A DNA stretch of 64,000 bases from Glandiceps talaboti (Eukaryota > Hemichordata > Enteropneusta > Spengelidae). Shown piece by piece: positions 48,142 to 60,079 of this stretch (positions are counted from its first letter, which is position 1; each line of letters starts with the position of its first letter). The stretch spans positions 35,001-99,000 of the forward strand of contig NW_027554296.1 in NCBI RefSeq assembly GCF_964340395.1, read 5' to 3'. A program made the position numbers and the translations under genes. Below the pieces are notes generated by a model. That model did no database searches, was not told the DNA's origin, and was given only the letters and a program-made list of their open reading frames with translations.

Positions 48142-50079
48142 AAAGCAATGCCATAAGACACTTTGTCAATGAAGAGTACACAATGAATTAAGCTGAATTG
48201 AGGTACTAACTGCTGAAATATGTGTCATTAACACTGACAACAATGTTGTTGTGAACATAGTGCATATTTCCACAACTATCAAAGGGTGAAATGTGGCAAC
48301 ACGACATTTGCACATGCCATACTTATGATCCTATCAAAAATTGCCAATTTGAATGCCTCATATTTGACAAGCAGTCTCAAGTCTCAAACTTCAAAGATAA
48401 CAAGGTTCCATGCATTCATTTACTTCTGCATTTCCAATAAGTAAATCATAGACCCTCCACCAACGGGGTATGCAACTACATCATTTCCACTGAAACGAAC
48501 TCTGTTTGCATACATTAAGTTTAATTAATCCTGTTACTATAGCAGTAATGAAGACTTCCTTCAAGAGTGTAAAAACCTCATGATGCTACATAAATCACAT
48601 GTAAAATCTCGAAAAAGATGAGAAGAGATTATACGCGGTTATGCTTATTTATGTTGATGACCACAACACATCATGGTATGGCATCTTCCCATGTCTTTGA
48701 CGACAATTTTGATTTTTGTCAGCTCTGTATACACAAGGAAGGACTTGATAATTGAACAAGAGTGGGCATGAAACCATACAAAATCATGTAAATGATAACG
48801 TACAATTATGATGAAAATATGTAATTTCCTTATACGAAGACATGCCAACAGTGGCCGACACATGCAACAAGCATGAGAAAGGCTGGAAGTTTAGATACAA
48901 ATCTATAATTCTGCCATTTTTTCCGCGACTATTGCGCGAGACATTTTGAAATCTATGCATGCCTCTAGAATTTGAAGAATGATGTACAATTTTGTGAAAC
49001 ACATCGTCGATCGAACTGGTATGTCTATAAATTTTGTACATTTCTACAATGCCATGTATTTTTATGCCATTTTAATAGCCCTGCATAACACCGGCACATG
49101 TACTACGCTCAAGAACATAACAGATTTGCACTTTTCAAATCAAAGAAGACATAATGGGTTACAATTCATTCAAATATTAAAATTGAGCCACAACTTGAAA
49201 GGTAATCTGCGTAAATACAATCTCTCAAGTCAAAGTTGGAGTACTTCTCATTTTCTCAGTTAGTTCGGTCATGGTTCATCTGAGAATGATGTAAAGTTTC
49301 AAATTCAATTGGCTAGCAACCAGAAATTTGAAGTCTAGTACTCGTTTTGAAATCGTTTCGGAGACATGTTTTTGACGAAATGTATCGTGAATATATCAAC
49401 CACGACAACAGAGGTAAAATGGCAACCACGCATTGGATGTTTACATTTTATTTTGATGTAGTTACGATAACACGCCTAATCCTGATCAATGAAGGCAGCC
49501 TAAAATATTAACATGTGATAAAAAGCATCAATAAATAGACTCAAAACTTCAAGAATCATTTCTGACAGAGAAATCCAGTAACAACCCTAATGAACGAAAC
49601 ACTGTACTCAAAGCATACTGCAACAATCGCAAACAATGGACAGCTTACGTGATCTATTCTTCTTTTCACACCAGAGAACAACAAAATACACGACAAGACT
49701 ATGTATGATTACCTAAAATACTATATATCTTGTTGGGTCTTCAACCAGTTATAAACTTCGAAATGGTCAGAAAATTTAGTGAAAAACATGTCGGATAGCT
49801 AGCAACTATCATTGAGTCACAGTGACTGTAAACAACTCAGAAATGGACAGGAAATGCTTATGTAGCTTAATGTATGCAAACAAACATCATACAATAAACA
49901 TTTAGAGATCCTTTGATGTGTATCCTGTTGCAGTGTTGGTGGAGGGTCTATGAGTAAATATATCAATTAATGTTGATTAAATCCTTCTCTTACTTCAAAA
50001 TTCAAACTTAATCATCAAAAACAACCACTCTGTGTGCTTTTTGTTATTCTGAGGAGATTTGTACAGTTTTTCCAGTGAC
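48142..50079. other. Intergenic, no gene seen
   Basis: AT-rich sequence without a supported ORF. CCTCCACCAACGGGG at about 48455 and GTGTTGGTGGAGGGTC at about 49933 are near-inverted words 1.5 kb apart, noted without interpretation. Confidence 0.4.
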
Positions 50080-50136
50080 AATTGATATGTACAGTGTGCA
50101 CCTCAATTTTGAAATCTACCTGCACTGGCGTACCTT

Positions 50137-50270
50137 GCGAGTAGCAAGTGGCGAAATGTGCTACTTGCGAGTGGTGAAAAGTGATGCTTGCGAGTGGTGA
50201 AATGTATCACTTGCGAGTAGTGAAAAGTGACGCTTGCGAGTGGTGACAATGTATGACTTGCGAGTGGCTA
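50137..50270. repeat. Left arm of the 50-kb inverted-repeat element
   Basis: TTGCGAGTAGCAAGTGGCG leads into iterated GAGTGGTGAAAAGTGA and GTGACAATGTAT words. Its reverse complement, with roughly one difference per ten bases, is at 51800-51937. Confidence 0.92.
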
Positions 50271-51511
50271 ATGGTTAAAGGTTTGATGTTTGATGATCGT
50301 GATGGCATGACATCGACAGTGTTACCAGTGATTGGAGCCTCGTGATTGGCCTCGCTAGCTAGGTAGCAGCATGGTGGCTTTGGTAAGTACGATAGTACCA
50401 ATAGTAACGTTGTACTTACCGTTGTACTTCCCGAAGCCACTGTGTGTAAACTGTCCATTATCCAAACGTCTTGGGGGACATGCTTTTTAGATGAATAAAA
50501 AATGAAATTCCTATGGATGAGGAAAGTATTAGTAGTCGCGTTCGACCAAGAACACTGAATGAATTTACGATGCTACTCGATAGCTCAACGCTACTCGAGT
50601 CGATCAACGCTACATAAACATCCGGAGCAAGACCCGTTGGGCTTTGTACATCCATGGATATATCTCACTAATACATCCATGGTTCTACCGTAGCTCTGGA
50701 GACATGTCGAAAAACCCAGCATACACCCAGAGCTAGTTCTAGCCATGTCGTGTTAATGGCCATCTTAGTTGCGAATTCACGTACATGTAACTTAATTGTC
50801 TTTTAATTTCTTGATGTCCAAAATTGTTGTCTTCCCAACTCCACAAACTCCACTCAAGTTTTACCGTGATCAAGTAGTCGATTGACAATTCGCACCAAGG
50901 CCCTCGTATCTCCCAAGTTTTATTCATTGTATACACTGCTTTGACTAATAAACTACGGCCAGTGTTTGGCGGTCTTACGATAAAGTTACTTCAAATCATA
51001 AAGTTTTTTCGTTCAACAACATCGCCGGTTAGTCTGTTGTCATCATTCCATTGTTTGCTATAAACTCTCCGTTTGTTACAAGACCACGAATATTTGTTTA
51101 AAAACCTTGTGGGGTTATACTTCCATGCTTACACGAACTCATGGGTAAAACTTGTCGGAACGCAAATGAACTCAAATGACCTATTTGATCACGTACGACC
51201 GCAGTTGAATTTCAGTCGAAGTTCTGTGTTGTCAGCGTCGATATAATTATTCATTTTTTTAATTTTTTTTTTTTTAAATCCAAGCTTCTTGTCTGAATAA
51301 CCATAGAGAGTAAAAGGGTCTTCTGTCTATGGAATAATTACCGTTTCGGTTCCATGAAAGTTAGTGAAACAATATAAGAATTGCCATTCACGCCTCCAAC
51401 CTCTAAAAAGCTACCGGCAGACAATAGTCAACTCTGCGACATTTTTTTAATGTTATTATGCCAATTTATAAAACAACTACGCTATTATTCCGGGTGATAA
51501 CAAAGAAATGG

Positions 51512-51519
51512 TATAAAAG
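51512..51519 (+). promoter_or_regulatory. TATA box upstream of the 62-codon ORF
   Basis: TATAAAAG is a canonical TATA box, 64 bp before the ATG at 51576. A start site about 30 bp downstream would leave a leader of about 30 bp. An earlier out-of-frame ATG at 51565 opens a frame of 22 codons. Confidence 0.45.
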
Positions 51520-51575
51520 TTTGACTGTAGGGTGAGGAAGATCATTTCTCTCATTCTTTCCAACATGAATGTACC

Positions 51576-51764
51576 ATGGAGAACCTCACCATTTCACAGC
51601 AGAAAGCTTGGGCAGTCCTTCAGTGCAAGGTAGCATCATTCCACAGTAAGACAAAGCTCGAAGTCACTGTAGTCACTAGCTATATCGATAAAGTTACGGG
51701 AAAGCAGCACTATTTAACCAGCGGGACCGATCTCCTGGCCAAGTCCCTGTTGGGGTTGATATGA
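51576..51764 (+). CDS. Unrecognised 62-aa ORF inside an inverted-repeat element
   Basis: It starts MENLTISQQKAWAVLQCKV and ends SGTDLLAKSLLGLI. The composition is balanced and soluble-protein-like, and third codon positions are GC-richer than the surrounding AT-rich DNA (many CTC, GTC, AAG, ACC and AGC codons). A TATA box is correctly placed upstream. No membrane segment and no recognised domain is visible. It lies 35 bp from the right inverted arm, so it would move with the element. Alternatives are a captured host exon, a short element-encoded protein or chance. Confidence 0.35.
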   Translation: MENLTISQQKAWAVLQCKVASFHSKTKLEVTVVTSYIDKVTGKQHYLTSGTDLLAKSLLGLI

Positions 51765-51799
51765 GAGCTGTGAGAGCCACAGAATGCTAGACACGGTTT

Positions 51800-51937
51800 T
51801 ATACTAGCAAGTGATACATTGTCACCACTCACAAGCGTCACTTTTCACTACTCGCAAGTGATACATTGTCACCATTCTCAAGCGTAACTTTTCACCACTC
51901 GCCAGTGGTGTATTTCGCCACTTGCTACTCGCAACTT
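51800..51937. repeat. Right arm of the 50-kb inverted-repeat element
   Basis: The reverse complement of 50137-50270. It contains GTGATACATTGTCACCACTC and CGCCACTTGCTACTCGCAA. Confidence 0.92.
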
Positions 51938-52199
51938 TCACTCGCATCATGCATATTTTGTACCTTGTACCTGGATAATTTGAGCCCTGGAAGTGACCAA
52001 GCTTGTATTTATGGGAGTAGACAGATTAGCCCACATGAGTGAAGCCTAACAACACCATGAGGGTGAATGCAATACAGCACATGGCTGGAATTTAATCTTG
52101 TCTGCGGAACACTCCAAACCGCGAGATTTTTTGAGTCATTGAAAAGCCCAGCAAACATGCCAAATAAGAACAAAAAGGTATGTCAAGACAAACCATTGA

Positions 52200-53035
52200 A
52201 GGGAGAAAACCTACCTGCCAGCCTAACTAACTATACCTACCTACCCACTTCCCTCAATGCCTAACTACCTACTACCCGCCTGCCTACCTATCTTATATCT
52301 ATCTAACGGCCTACCCACCAATTATTTAATTACCAGCCTACCTACCTACCTACCTACCTACCTAATATTTAAATACCAGCCTACCTACCTACCTACCTAC
52401 CTACCTAATATTTAAATACCAGCCTACCTACCTACCTACCTACCTACCTAATATTTAAATACCAGCCTACCTACCTACCTACCTACCTAATATTTAAATA
52501 CCAGCCTACCTACCTACCTAATATTTAAATACCAGCCTACCTACCTACCTACCTACCTACAATTTAAATACCTGCCTACCTACCTGCCTACCTACCTACC
52601 TACCTACCTACAATTTAAATACCAGCTTACCTACCTACCTACCTACCTACCTACTTTCCTACCTACCTACCTACAATTTAAATACCAGCCTACCTACCTA
52701 CCTACCTACCTACCTACCTACCTACCTACCAACTTTCCTACCTACCTACCTACCTACCTACTTTCCTACCTACCTACCTACCTACCTACAATTTAAATAC
52801 CAGCTTACCTACCTACCTACCTACTAACCCACCCACCTACCTACAATTTAAATACCAGCTTACCTACCTACCTACCTACCTACCTACAATTTAAATACCA
52901 GCTTACCTACCTACCTACCTACCTACCTACCTACCTACTAACCCACCCACCTACCTATAATTTAAATACCAACCTACCTACATATTTATCTTACACCTAC
53001 CTACCTGTCGGTCTACCTACCTATCCACTACTTAA
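52200..53035. repeat. (CTAC)n array with interspersed TTTAAATACCAG words
   Basis: Blocks of 4-10 CTAC units are separated by AATATTTAAATACCAGC or CAATTTAAATACCAGC, at least ten times. Two longer sub-blocks with AACCCACCCAC near 52825 and 52940 are duplicates of each other. Confidence 0.95.
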
Positions 53036-53194
53036 ATACCTGCTTAATAAATAATTATTAAGTTTATCAATTTTTAGTTAAAGTGGACTTTAACTCAAAC
53101 TTTCTATATATCTAAATCATGTGGAATGTGAATACTAAAGCGGACATCATAAAATAACGAAGTGATATCCCCCCCCCCCCCTCTCTCTCTCTCT

Positions 53195-53900
53195 CTCTAT
53201 CTGTCATATCCTTTAAGAATGTTAGTGACCATGGATCTACACAGATTTCTGTCCTTTGCTGTTCTGAGAATTTTTAACTCTGCTACTTCTGTTTTAGGAA
53301 TTCGTTCTTCCATCCATTTACTTTTAGCTTTTGAGGTATGTCATGCGTTGTCTTCCTCTACTTCAATTCCCATTTACATGACCAGTTAGCATTAATTCTT
53401 CTAATCCTTCTTTCCTCATAATGTGTCCTAAGAACTTGAGCTGTCCTTTTCTCTAATGGTTTTCATCAGTTTCTTCTGTGTGCCAGCTCTTCTTAAAACC
53501 TCCTCATTTGTTATGTGATCAGCCATGATATTTTCATCATTCTTCTGTAAAACCACATTTCTGTTGCCTGTAATTTATGCTCCACCAACCTTCAATTCAA
53601 ACTTTGGGCTTTCACTTTTGCTTCCCACCATGCAATTGATTGACAATCCTTTTTTCTTGCTCCCCTCTTCAACTTTGTCTAACAGTTCTTGTAGTTTCTC
53701 TTGAGATTCAGAAACCAATACTGTGTCATCTGCATACCGTAAGTTGTTAACATTATGTCCACCAATTACAAAACCACTGTTTTCGTTTAATTCTCACAAA
53801 TCATTTCACTATAAAGGTTGAAGAGGTCCGGGGAAAACAAACATCCTTGTCACACTCCTTTTTTGATCTCTGTAAACTCACTCATATCATACTTCTAAAA
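53195..53900 (-). pseudogene. Decayed RTE-like/L1-like LINE, 3' half
   Basis: On the minus strand, frames give G-V-stop-QGCLFSPDLFNLYSEM (the stop is where Arg is expected, a CGA-to-TGA change), then NNLRYADDTVLVSESQEKL with the catalytic YADD box. Further on come ITNEEVLRRAGTQKKLMKT and LKFLGHIMRKEGLEELML, and the C-terminal end RIPKTEVAELKILRTAKDRN before a stop. The order and spacing match the RT thumb and C-terminus of common animal LINEs. Several frameshifts and stops make it non-functional. It ends in a (GA)n/poly-G tract at 53169-53198. Confidence 0.87.
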
Positions 53901-56119
53901 CTCATTACAAGAAATGACTTGATTTAGATAACTGACCCTGAAGTACAATGTCAAGGTCAAAATCTGAAAAGACAGCTTGCTGATAATATGGGGCAGACAC
54001 TCGAATGGAGTCTGTATGTATTTCAATTTTTGAGTTATAAGTAAATATTGATTTTTAACTACAACATCTCCATTGACAACATACTCCCCTCAAATAGATA
54101 ATAGATTAATATAGTCTTCGTGTATTAATGCTTTTGAGTTAAATAGTAAATCACAATTGTTCACTAAAAAGACGGCTGTCATTGAGTAAAATGGGAGGGG
54201 GGGGGGGGGTTCCACAACTATAACAAGCACACTAATTACTGGCTAACAGAAGAATTTAATCAAGGTGGCTGACTGACTGACTGACTGACTGACTGACTGA
54301 CTGACCGACTGTGTAGTTAGTCTGACAAGTATATATATACATGTCTGGCATGAATAGCTGATTCCAACCAAACTTAGGACAAATGTCAGGTACATATACA
54401 TATTACTTTGTTTTGTGACCTTGGCAAAAATGGTGGAATGGTGGACATGTTTGTCATTAAAATGTATTTTTCTCTACTGACTCTTTAAGCTTAATAGATA
54501 GTGACATCATTTGAGTGTCTACAATCTTATCATCCATGCATGATGAGCTTTTTATTGAAACCTTAAAAACTTCAGCTTGAAATGTATGCTTAGATGAAAT
54601 TGAAATTATCCATAGTGTTCATGTATACCTCTGAATGAATGGACCGGCATAAACCAAATCATGCACAACTGTCAGATACTGTAGTCTAGTTATATACACA
54701 ATAAGGACCTAATTAATGGCAGTAACATTTGTCTTTAAACATTCAGAATAGCAATAAGTAAGAAATTTGTTGGAAGTGTGAAAACTTGCATCATGTAGTT
54801 AGTTAATTAGTTTGTTAGTTTGTTAGCAAGTTAGTTTATTGATTAGTTCTTTAGTTAGGTAAATAACAAGCCTTCACATTCCAAATGTTTCTCCTTATTC
54901 CTCTGGGATATTTTTGAAAAATATGTCTTTTATATATTTAGATGAACCATTTATAGAGTGGTATACATATTTGTACTACAGTATCTGACAGTTGTGGCAG
55001 GTTTGGTCAAAACTGGTCCATGCATTCAGACATACACATGCATACTTCAAGAGAGCTCATCATGAATAATACGAGGATAGACATCCAAATGAGGTTTCTA
55101 TCTATTATCTAAGCTTCCTGTGTAAGTGGGTGAAACATGTATTCCTCTGACTGTTGGCCACTCAATTGGTCATTATTGTGAAGGTAACAAAGCAAAGCAA
55201 AGTAATGTGCATATGTTGACTTCTATACCTGACATTTGTTCCAGGTTTGCATGAAAGTGGCCCATGCATGTTATTTGTGTACAAACCTGTTCTGAACTTT
55301 GTTTTGATATTTGACTTTGAGCACACAGGTCAAGGTGAAAATTCTGATACAAAGGCTTTTAAGAGCACACTTAAATACCACTAAGTGTCACTGCAATATG
55401 CAAAAGATAGCTTGATTTTGACAACGATCCTGAAGGTCAATGTCAAAGTCAAAGGCCAATACCTAAAAGGTAGGGATACACCTCACTGTATTGGAGTATA
55501 CACACTTGACTATCTACTGTAATTTTCCAGTTTATACAGTAAATCATGATTTTATTTCTACAAATAAGATTCATTGTTCATTACAAGCATGGCCACCATT
55601 CACATAAAAGTTATTTCAACACCAAAAGTAATCTATGAATTATGTTTCTCTTATTTTGTTCATTATTTAGTTGTTTATTTATTTTCTTGTTCTGCATTAC
55701 CACTAAACATCACTTTGAAAGAAATTGGCCATACATAAATGTGACAGACTGCATGCAATATACAAGAATAGATCGATACTGGCAACTGACCCAGAAGTTC
55801 AAGGTCAAGGTCAAAAGGTCACCTTCCTTACAAGAATGCTTGCAAATGATTATATTTGGTTAGACATTTGAGTACACTCTCTATGTATAGAAGTTTGAGT
55901 TAGGCAGTAATATATTGATTTGTTTACTCCCCATACGTACAGGAGTAATACAGCAAATATGAAACATGGAAGAACAATAAATCTGGCTAACATGAGGCTT
56001 AATTCAGAGAGAGACAAGAATCAAGGCTGGCTACAAGGCTCTTTGCCTGACACTGGGCAGAAATCAACGCATCACCAAAACGAATATTTTGTGTGCCATT
56101 GTAAGCAGGGTCATAATTT
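53901..56119. repeat. Dispersed repeat units with GGTCAAGGTCAA words
   Basis: Phrases containing CTGACCCTGAAG, AATGTCAAGGTCAAA and a distal TTTxAGTTATAAGTAAAT-like part occur at about 53930, 55420 and 55790. GACATTTGTTCCAGGTTTGC at about 55230 and a GCAGGTTTGGTCAAAAC phrase at about 55000 are further units. A (GACT)n run lies at 54266-54305 and a G run at about 54190. No gene was seen. Confidence 0.55.
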
Positions 56120-57045
56120 CCAGCAAAAAATAACAAATTCAGTTTTATCTGTCATTAAGGCAAAGAAAATTTGAAGACATCCAAGCTCTGACATTGGAAA
56201 TACATGATTCAAGATTTCTAAGTGTATCATCGTAATTTGTAAGGGGGAAAGACAAATTAGAGTCATCGGCATAGAAAAACTGGGCAAACCAATCTCCAAG
56301 TTCAACAGAGTCATTATGATCGGGTAATGTATGAGTTTTTGTATGTCCATGAAGTCCAGTGAAGAGCTTTTTCTGAACTCCAGCAGTTTTCAACCAGGCC
56401 GGCATAGTAACTTTTCTTGGCAGCTTTAACTTTTTGCACATTTGTTTGAAGTTCTCTGTATAATTGGCATGCATTTCCAGTTCAGATTTTCTCCAGGCTC
56501 TCTCAGCTTTCATCCTTGCTTTCCTCGAAGATGGAATCAGTAATCAGTAATGTTAGGAACCAATCGTTTCCGCAGAGGAGCATGATAATCATGTGTATCA
56601 TGAAGAATATGATAGAGTGAGTCAAGTTTGGGTGATAATCAACATTTTCCAGTGTTTGAGTACAACGGGAAATGAAGTCAGATGCAAATAATCAGCAGAG
56701 AAACCTTTGAAACATCTCATGCTTATACATTTTCGAGTGTCTCTGTAGAGGTAGGGGTGATTGATAGAAAGTGATTTGACATGGTGTAGACTGGTTCCAC
56801 TTGAGCGTCAGCAACGGTAGTAGTACATGGGTGATAATATGATCAATGGTATAACCATTAGATTTGTTTGGCGGAGGATGGTAGACGACAACAAATATGA
56901 CATACGACAATTGAGTTTTTATACGAACCTCCATAAGTTCTACAGACATGGAGAACAAGTCAACTGAATTAAGTACTCGTGAATAATGTTTCTGTAACAG
57001 TTGTTTTACGTTTAAGGCTTTGAGTGACAGGAATCTTGACAAGAC
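56120..57045 (-). pseudogene. LINE ORF2 remnant with internal deletion of the RT palm
   Basis: On the minus strand, an endonuclease C-terminal part (IKTQLSYVIFVVVYHPPPNK) is followed by a linker with HAPLRKRLVPNIT and the frame 56145-56513 (KAERAWRKSELEMHANY through LPDHNDSVELGDWFAQFF). That frame then runs directly into YADDSNLSFPLTNYDDTL and NVRAWMSSNFLCLND. In intact L2/Jockey-type proteins about 200 residues of RT fingers and palm lie between these two blocks. They are deleted in frame here, joining the N-terminal region to the catalytic YADD box. Frameshifts elsewhere confirm it is dead. Confidence 0.85.
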
Positions 57046-57778
57046 ATAACTGATACAGAATCAGTCGGTTGATAGTTCTTTAACAGATGATCGTTTCAAT
57101 AGGATATGTTGCTTCAGTCTGCCGGCAGTACAGCCTCTCTTGGTATCCGGGGTCTTGCATATATTCAGATTCTTGAGTTTGTTCCATATTGGTATTCACT
57201 TTAGACAATAGAGATGCTGATGACATTCTTTCCAATGTTCATCAATGTGGCAGTGCTAAAGGTGGCAGCGCTATACAGTACTGAAGGCATGACTTGATAA
57301 AATGGTGGCCGTTATAATGAAGAGGCAGTGGCAATACGAACCAAATCCAAGATAATACACATATGGTGGAAGCAGAGACCGTCGCAGATGATGTGGCGTT
57401 AATACACATATGGTGGAAGCAGAGACCGTCGCAGATGATGTGGCGTGACTGCAGCACACAGCATAACTCATTTACATATTTACTGCAGAATAACAGACTA
57501 ACAGAAGCCTATTGTAATAACCTCACTAATCACCTACCATTAATTGCTGCCTTTACTTTACTGATTACAGATTACTTCAAAATCTTTATTACCCACTTCC
57601 CTCCCAACAATGTTAAACCTTGATACCTCTGAGGTCTCAATGAGAATGTGTGCTGGGCTTCTGACTCTTAAAAAAATGTCGCGGTTCCGAGGGTTGCACA
57701 GAGAGAATCATTACCAGCCATGTGCTGTATCGCCCCCCTCATGGTGTTGCTAGGCTTACACTCGTCTGGCCAACCTGT
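57046..57778. other. Intergenic with a 47-bp perfect tandem duplication
   Basis: ATATGGTGGAAGCAGAGACC occurs at 57361 and 57408 (47-bp period, two copies, identical), so this is a recent local duplication. No gene was seen. Confidence 0.5.
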
Positions 57779-57957
57779 CGACTCCCATAAATACAAGCTT
57801 GGTTACTTCCAGGGCTCAAATTATCCAGGTACAAGGTACAAAATATGCATGATGCGAGTGAAAGTTGCGAGTAGCAAGTGGCAAAATACACCACTTGCGA
57901 GTGGTGAAAAGTTAATTAATTCTGCCGGTGCAGGTAGATTTCAAAAATAGGGCTAAT
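57779..57957. mobile_element. Internally deleted, inverted copy of the 50-kb element
   Basis: It carries both outer flanks of the element at 50080-52024 in reverse orientation: CTCCCATAAATACAAGC to ATGCATGATGCGAGTG at one end and GTGCAGGTAGATTTC at the other. Between them only about 60 bp of one arm remain. About 1.75 kb, including the ORF and the whole other arm, are missing. Confidence 0.82.
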
Positions 57958-57974
57958 GGCATTGCAGCACAACT

Positions 57975-58164
57975 GTATTCGGCTGTTGCTATGGACATGG
58001 CCTTGGTGCTAGGGATATTTGCATTCATTTTTGGAATTTTCAGTAACTTGCCCACCCTTCCCACTTTTCATCATTGCAATATAAACCATCACTTAGCTGT
58101 TGCTATGGGTGCGGTCCTGTTGCTAGGCATATTTGCATACATTTTATGAACCTTTAGTCACTTA
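57975..58164 (+). mobile_element. CA-type Helitron-like repeat, 5' body part (interrupted)
   Basis: Two units with GCTATGGACATGG/GCTATGGGTGCGG, TTGCTAGGCATATTTGCAT and AACTTGCCCACCC, as at 46.79-46.98 and 62.75-62.95 kb. The repeat is split after CACTTA by the DNA transposon and resumes at 59608 with ACCTACCCATCCCTG. Confidence 0.7.
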
Positions 58165-59607
58165 GGGGCGACATCGAAATCAAAAGCATCGTAATTACGC
58201 ATCGTAACGAGTAAAGACGAGTAGCTACTAGTAGTTACGATGTACTACGGTGAATATTCATAAGTCTCAACGCATATTCATGTACTTTAGGTTGTAGACA
58301 ATAAAAAGTAAACACCTATTGTTCGTTATTCATAAGCCCAAACTACGACCATTTACGCGTAGTCTTCATCGTGAAAAAAAAAACGAAACAAAAAGATTTT
58401 CTTTCCTGTGCAAATCAGTTTCACGCTTACTTTTTTCAATGTTATTCATTAGATGCCTTCTATGGCATTCATACAGTCGGCTAGTCAACTAAGTGTTTCA
58501 GATATATTCAGATGTTTACCTAATATGTCTTGCCTAAAAATACCTTGAAGAAGAATTTTTATTCGAAACGTCGGATTTTACATCTATTTATTCGGACTGC
58601 CTCACAACTTCCTTATGCACTTCTCGGCTAGTCAACAAACATGTCGACCATTTTCGTCTGGCTGGTGAACGGTGCATTGATCATGTTAGATTCGAGTCGC
58701 AGGATTCGTCAGTTGAATTCGAACATTGTCCATAAAAACAAATTATAAACTAAAGCTTGTCTCGCATTAATATATATGGTTTGATTTGATTGATTTAGAA
58801 TTCACCTAAAAAACGTCATTTATATAACGAAATTTCGGGCTAGGAATAACTGAATACGTTCATCACTTGCGTCTCTATGTTTATCTACCGACATCATGCA
58901 TCACGCCACGTGTTGCCGAACATTGCGATTTCTCAACTCAACCCCATCATTTAGGAATGTTACTGTACTGAGAAACACAAAAAATTAGTTGTTGTTTTAG
59001 AATATATAAAACAAATCCCGTTATTTGATGATATAAAAGTCAAAACTGCACTTCCGCAACCCGGAAATTCAACAGTATTTCTTGGCCCTACCATGGCCGT
59101 CAAGCATGAGCTTGTAAGTTGTACTGTTAGTTTGTCGACGTGCAAAAACCAAAAAGAAAGTCTAACTGCTTTGAAAGTCACACAATTGTACAATAATCTT
59201 CCTCAAAGATTTACTGTTAACCCAGGACTGTTACAATATTACGTCCATGCGTCCATCACAATAAATTTCGAATACATACCGTCATGTTCGTGAAAAGATT
59301 TACTGAATATTGAAACTTTGATTTCGTGCGTATCTTATAGTTTTTTTTTTATGAATATCGCCCATGAACTTGCACTCATAAAAACATGTACAGTACTAGT
59401 TTCATCAGCACATTACTGACTGGAGTACGTGGTTTTCTTTGACGATCAAAAATTATGACAAACTACGATCAACTACGATAGAAGACGATGTCATCATTGG
59501 AAACACGGAAGGTGAGAATCACTATTGTGTGTTGGCGATAAAAAATTATGCGTATCTACGCTCGTTATGACGCGTAATTACGATGTGTTTGATTTCGATG
59601 TCATCCC
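58165..59607. mobile_element. Second TTA-target DNA transposon, 1,443 bp
   Basis: Terminal inverted repeats of about 50 bp: left GGGGCGACATCGAAATCAAA, right (reverse complement) GGGATGACATCGAAATCAAA, both continuing into ATCGTAATTACGC. It is flanked by TTA (58162-58164 and 59608-59610) inside the CA-type repeat, whose other copies run through the site uninterrupted (CACTTGCC/CACCTGCC context). The TTA duplication and GGG ends fit a PIF/Harbinger-like element. It has no transposase ORF; the interior includes the CpG-rich copy of the 400-bp dispersed repeat. Confidence 0.85.
58670..59075. repeat. Dispersed repeat, CpG-rich copy
   Basis: Homologous to 41010-41425 but retaining CG at many positions where that copy has TG or CA. 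It sits inside the 1,443-bp transposon, so 41.0-41.4 kb may be a remnant of the same transposon family that has lost its ends. Confidence 0.8.
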
Positions 59608-60006
59608 TTACCTACCCATCCCTGTTGTTATCTTTGTAATGTGCATCGTCATTTCACTGTTGCTAAGGGTGTGGTCAACATTAACTGCAGAATATCACCT
59701 CTAGCAACATTCCCACCAAGTTAGACTTATTTGCATATCGCTGTTAAGATCATCACATGATGAATACAGCTTCATCTACACATCCCCAGATGCATCCCAT
59801 TAACTTTCAGCCCAAACTGCGCAGTAGCTTTGGAACTATCACTGATGGGATCATCTTGTCATGGACAAATTATTGTGAACACCTAAACACCTTTAAGAAA
59901 GTTCCCAGCAAATTTCAGACCTATACCTGTCTAGCAGTTTATGAGTTTAAGTTTTTTAACCCAAATCACACATCACTCGTAAGATCATTTTGATTTTTTA
60001 AGTTGT

Positions 60007-60079
<73 letters not shown>

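Larger units (their letters stand above)
50080..52024. mobile_element. Long inverted-repeat element with 62-codon ORF
   Basis: Inverted repeats of about 130 bp (50137-50270 and 51800-51937), built from short iterated words of the type CTTGCGAGTGGTGAAAAGTG, enclose 1.5 kb. The sequence outside each arm (GAAATCTACCTGCAC on the left; GTACCTTGTACCTGGATAAT to TTTATGGGAGTxGACAG on the right) also flanks the deleted copy at 57779-57957, so the mobile unit extends beyond the arms. It contains a TATA box and a 62-codon ORF near the right arm, and unrecognised minus-strand frames at 50207-50655. No transposase was recognised. Confidence 0.72.

Noticed and set aside
50207-50655. Two adjacent minus-strand ORFs (83 and 65 codons) inside the inverted-repeat element
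   Set aside because: No promoter, domain or consistent splice pair was seen; one overlaps the arm. Mentioned only within the element.
58540-58590. GAAGAAG ... CGAAACGTCGG phrase resembling hammerhead/Penelope-associated hairpins
   Set aside because: Only a short phrase; no complete ribozyme core or RT nearby.
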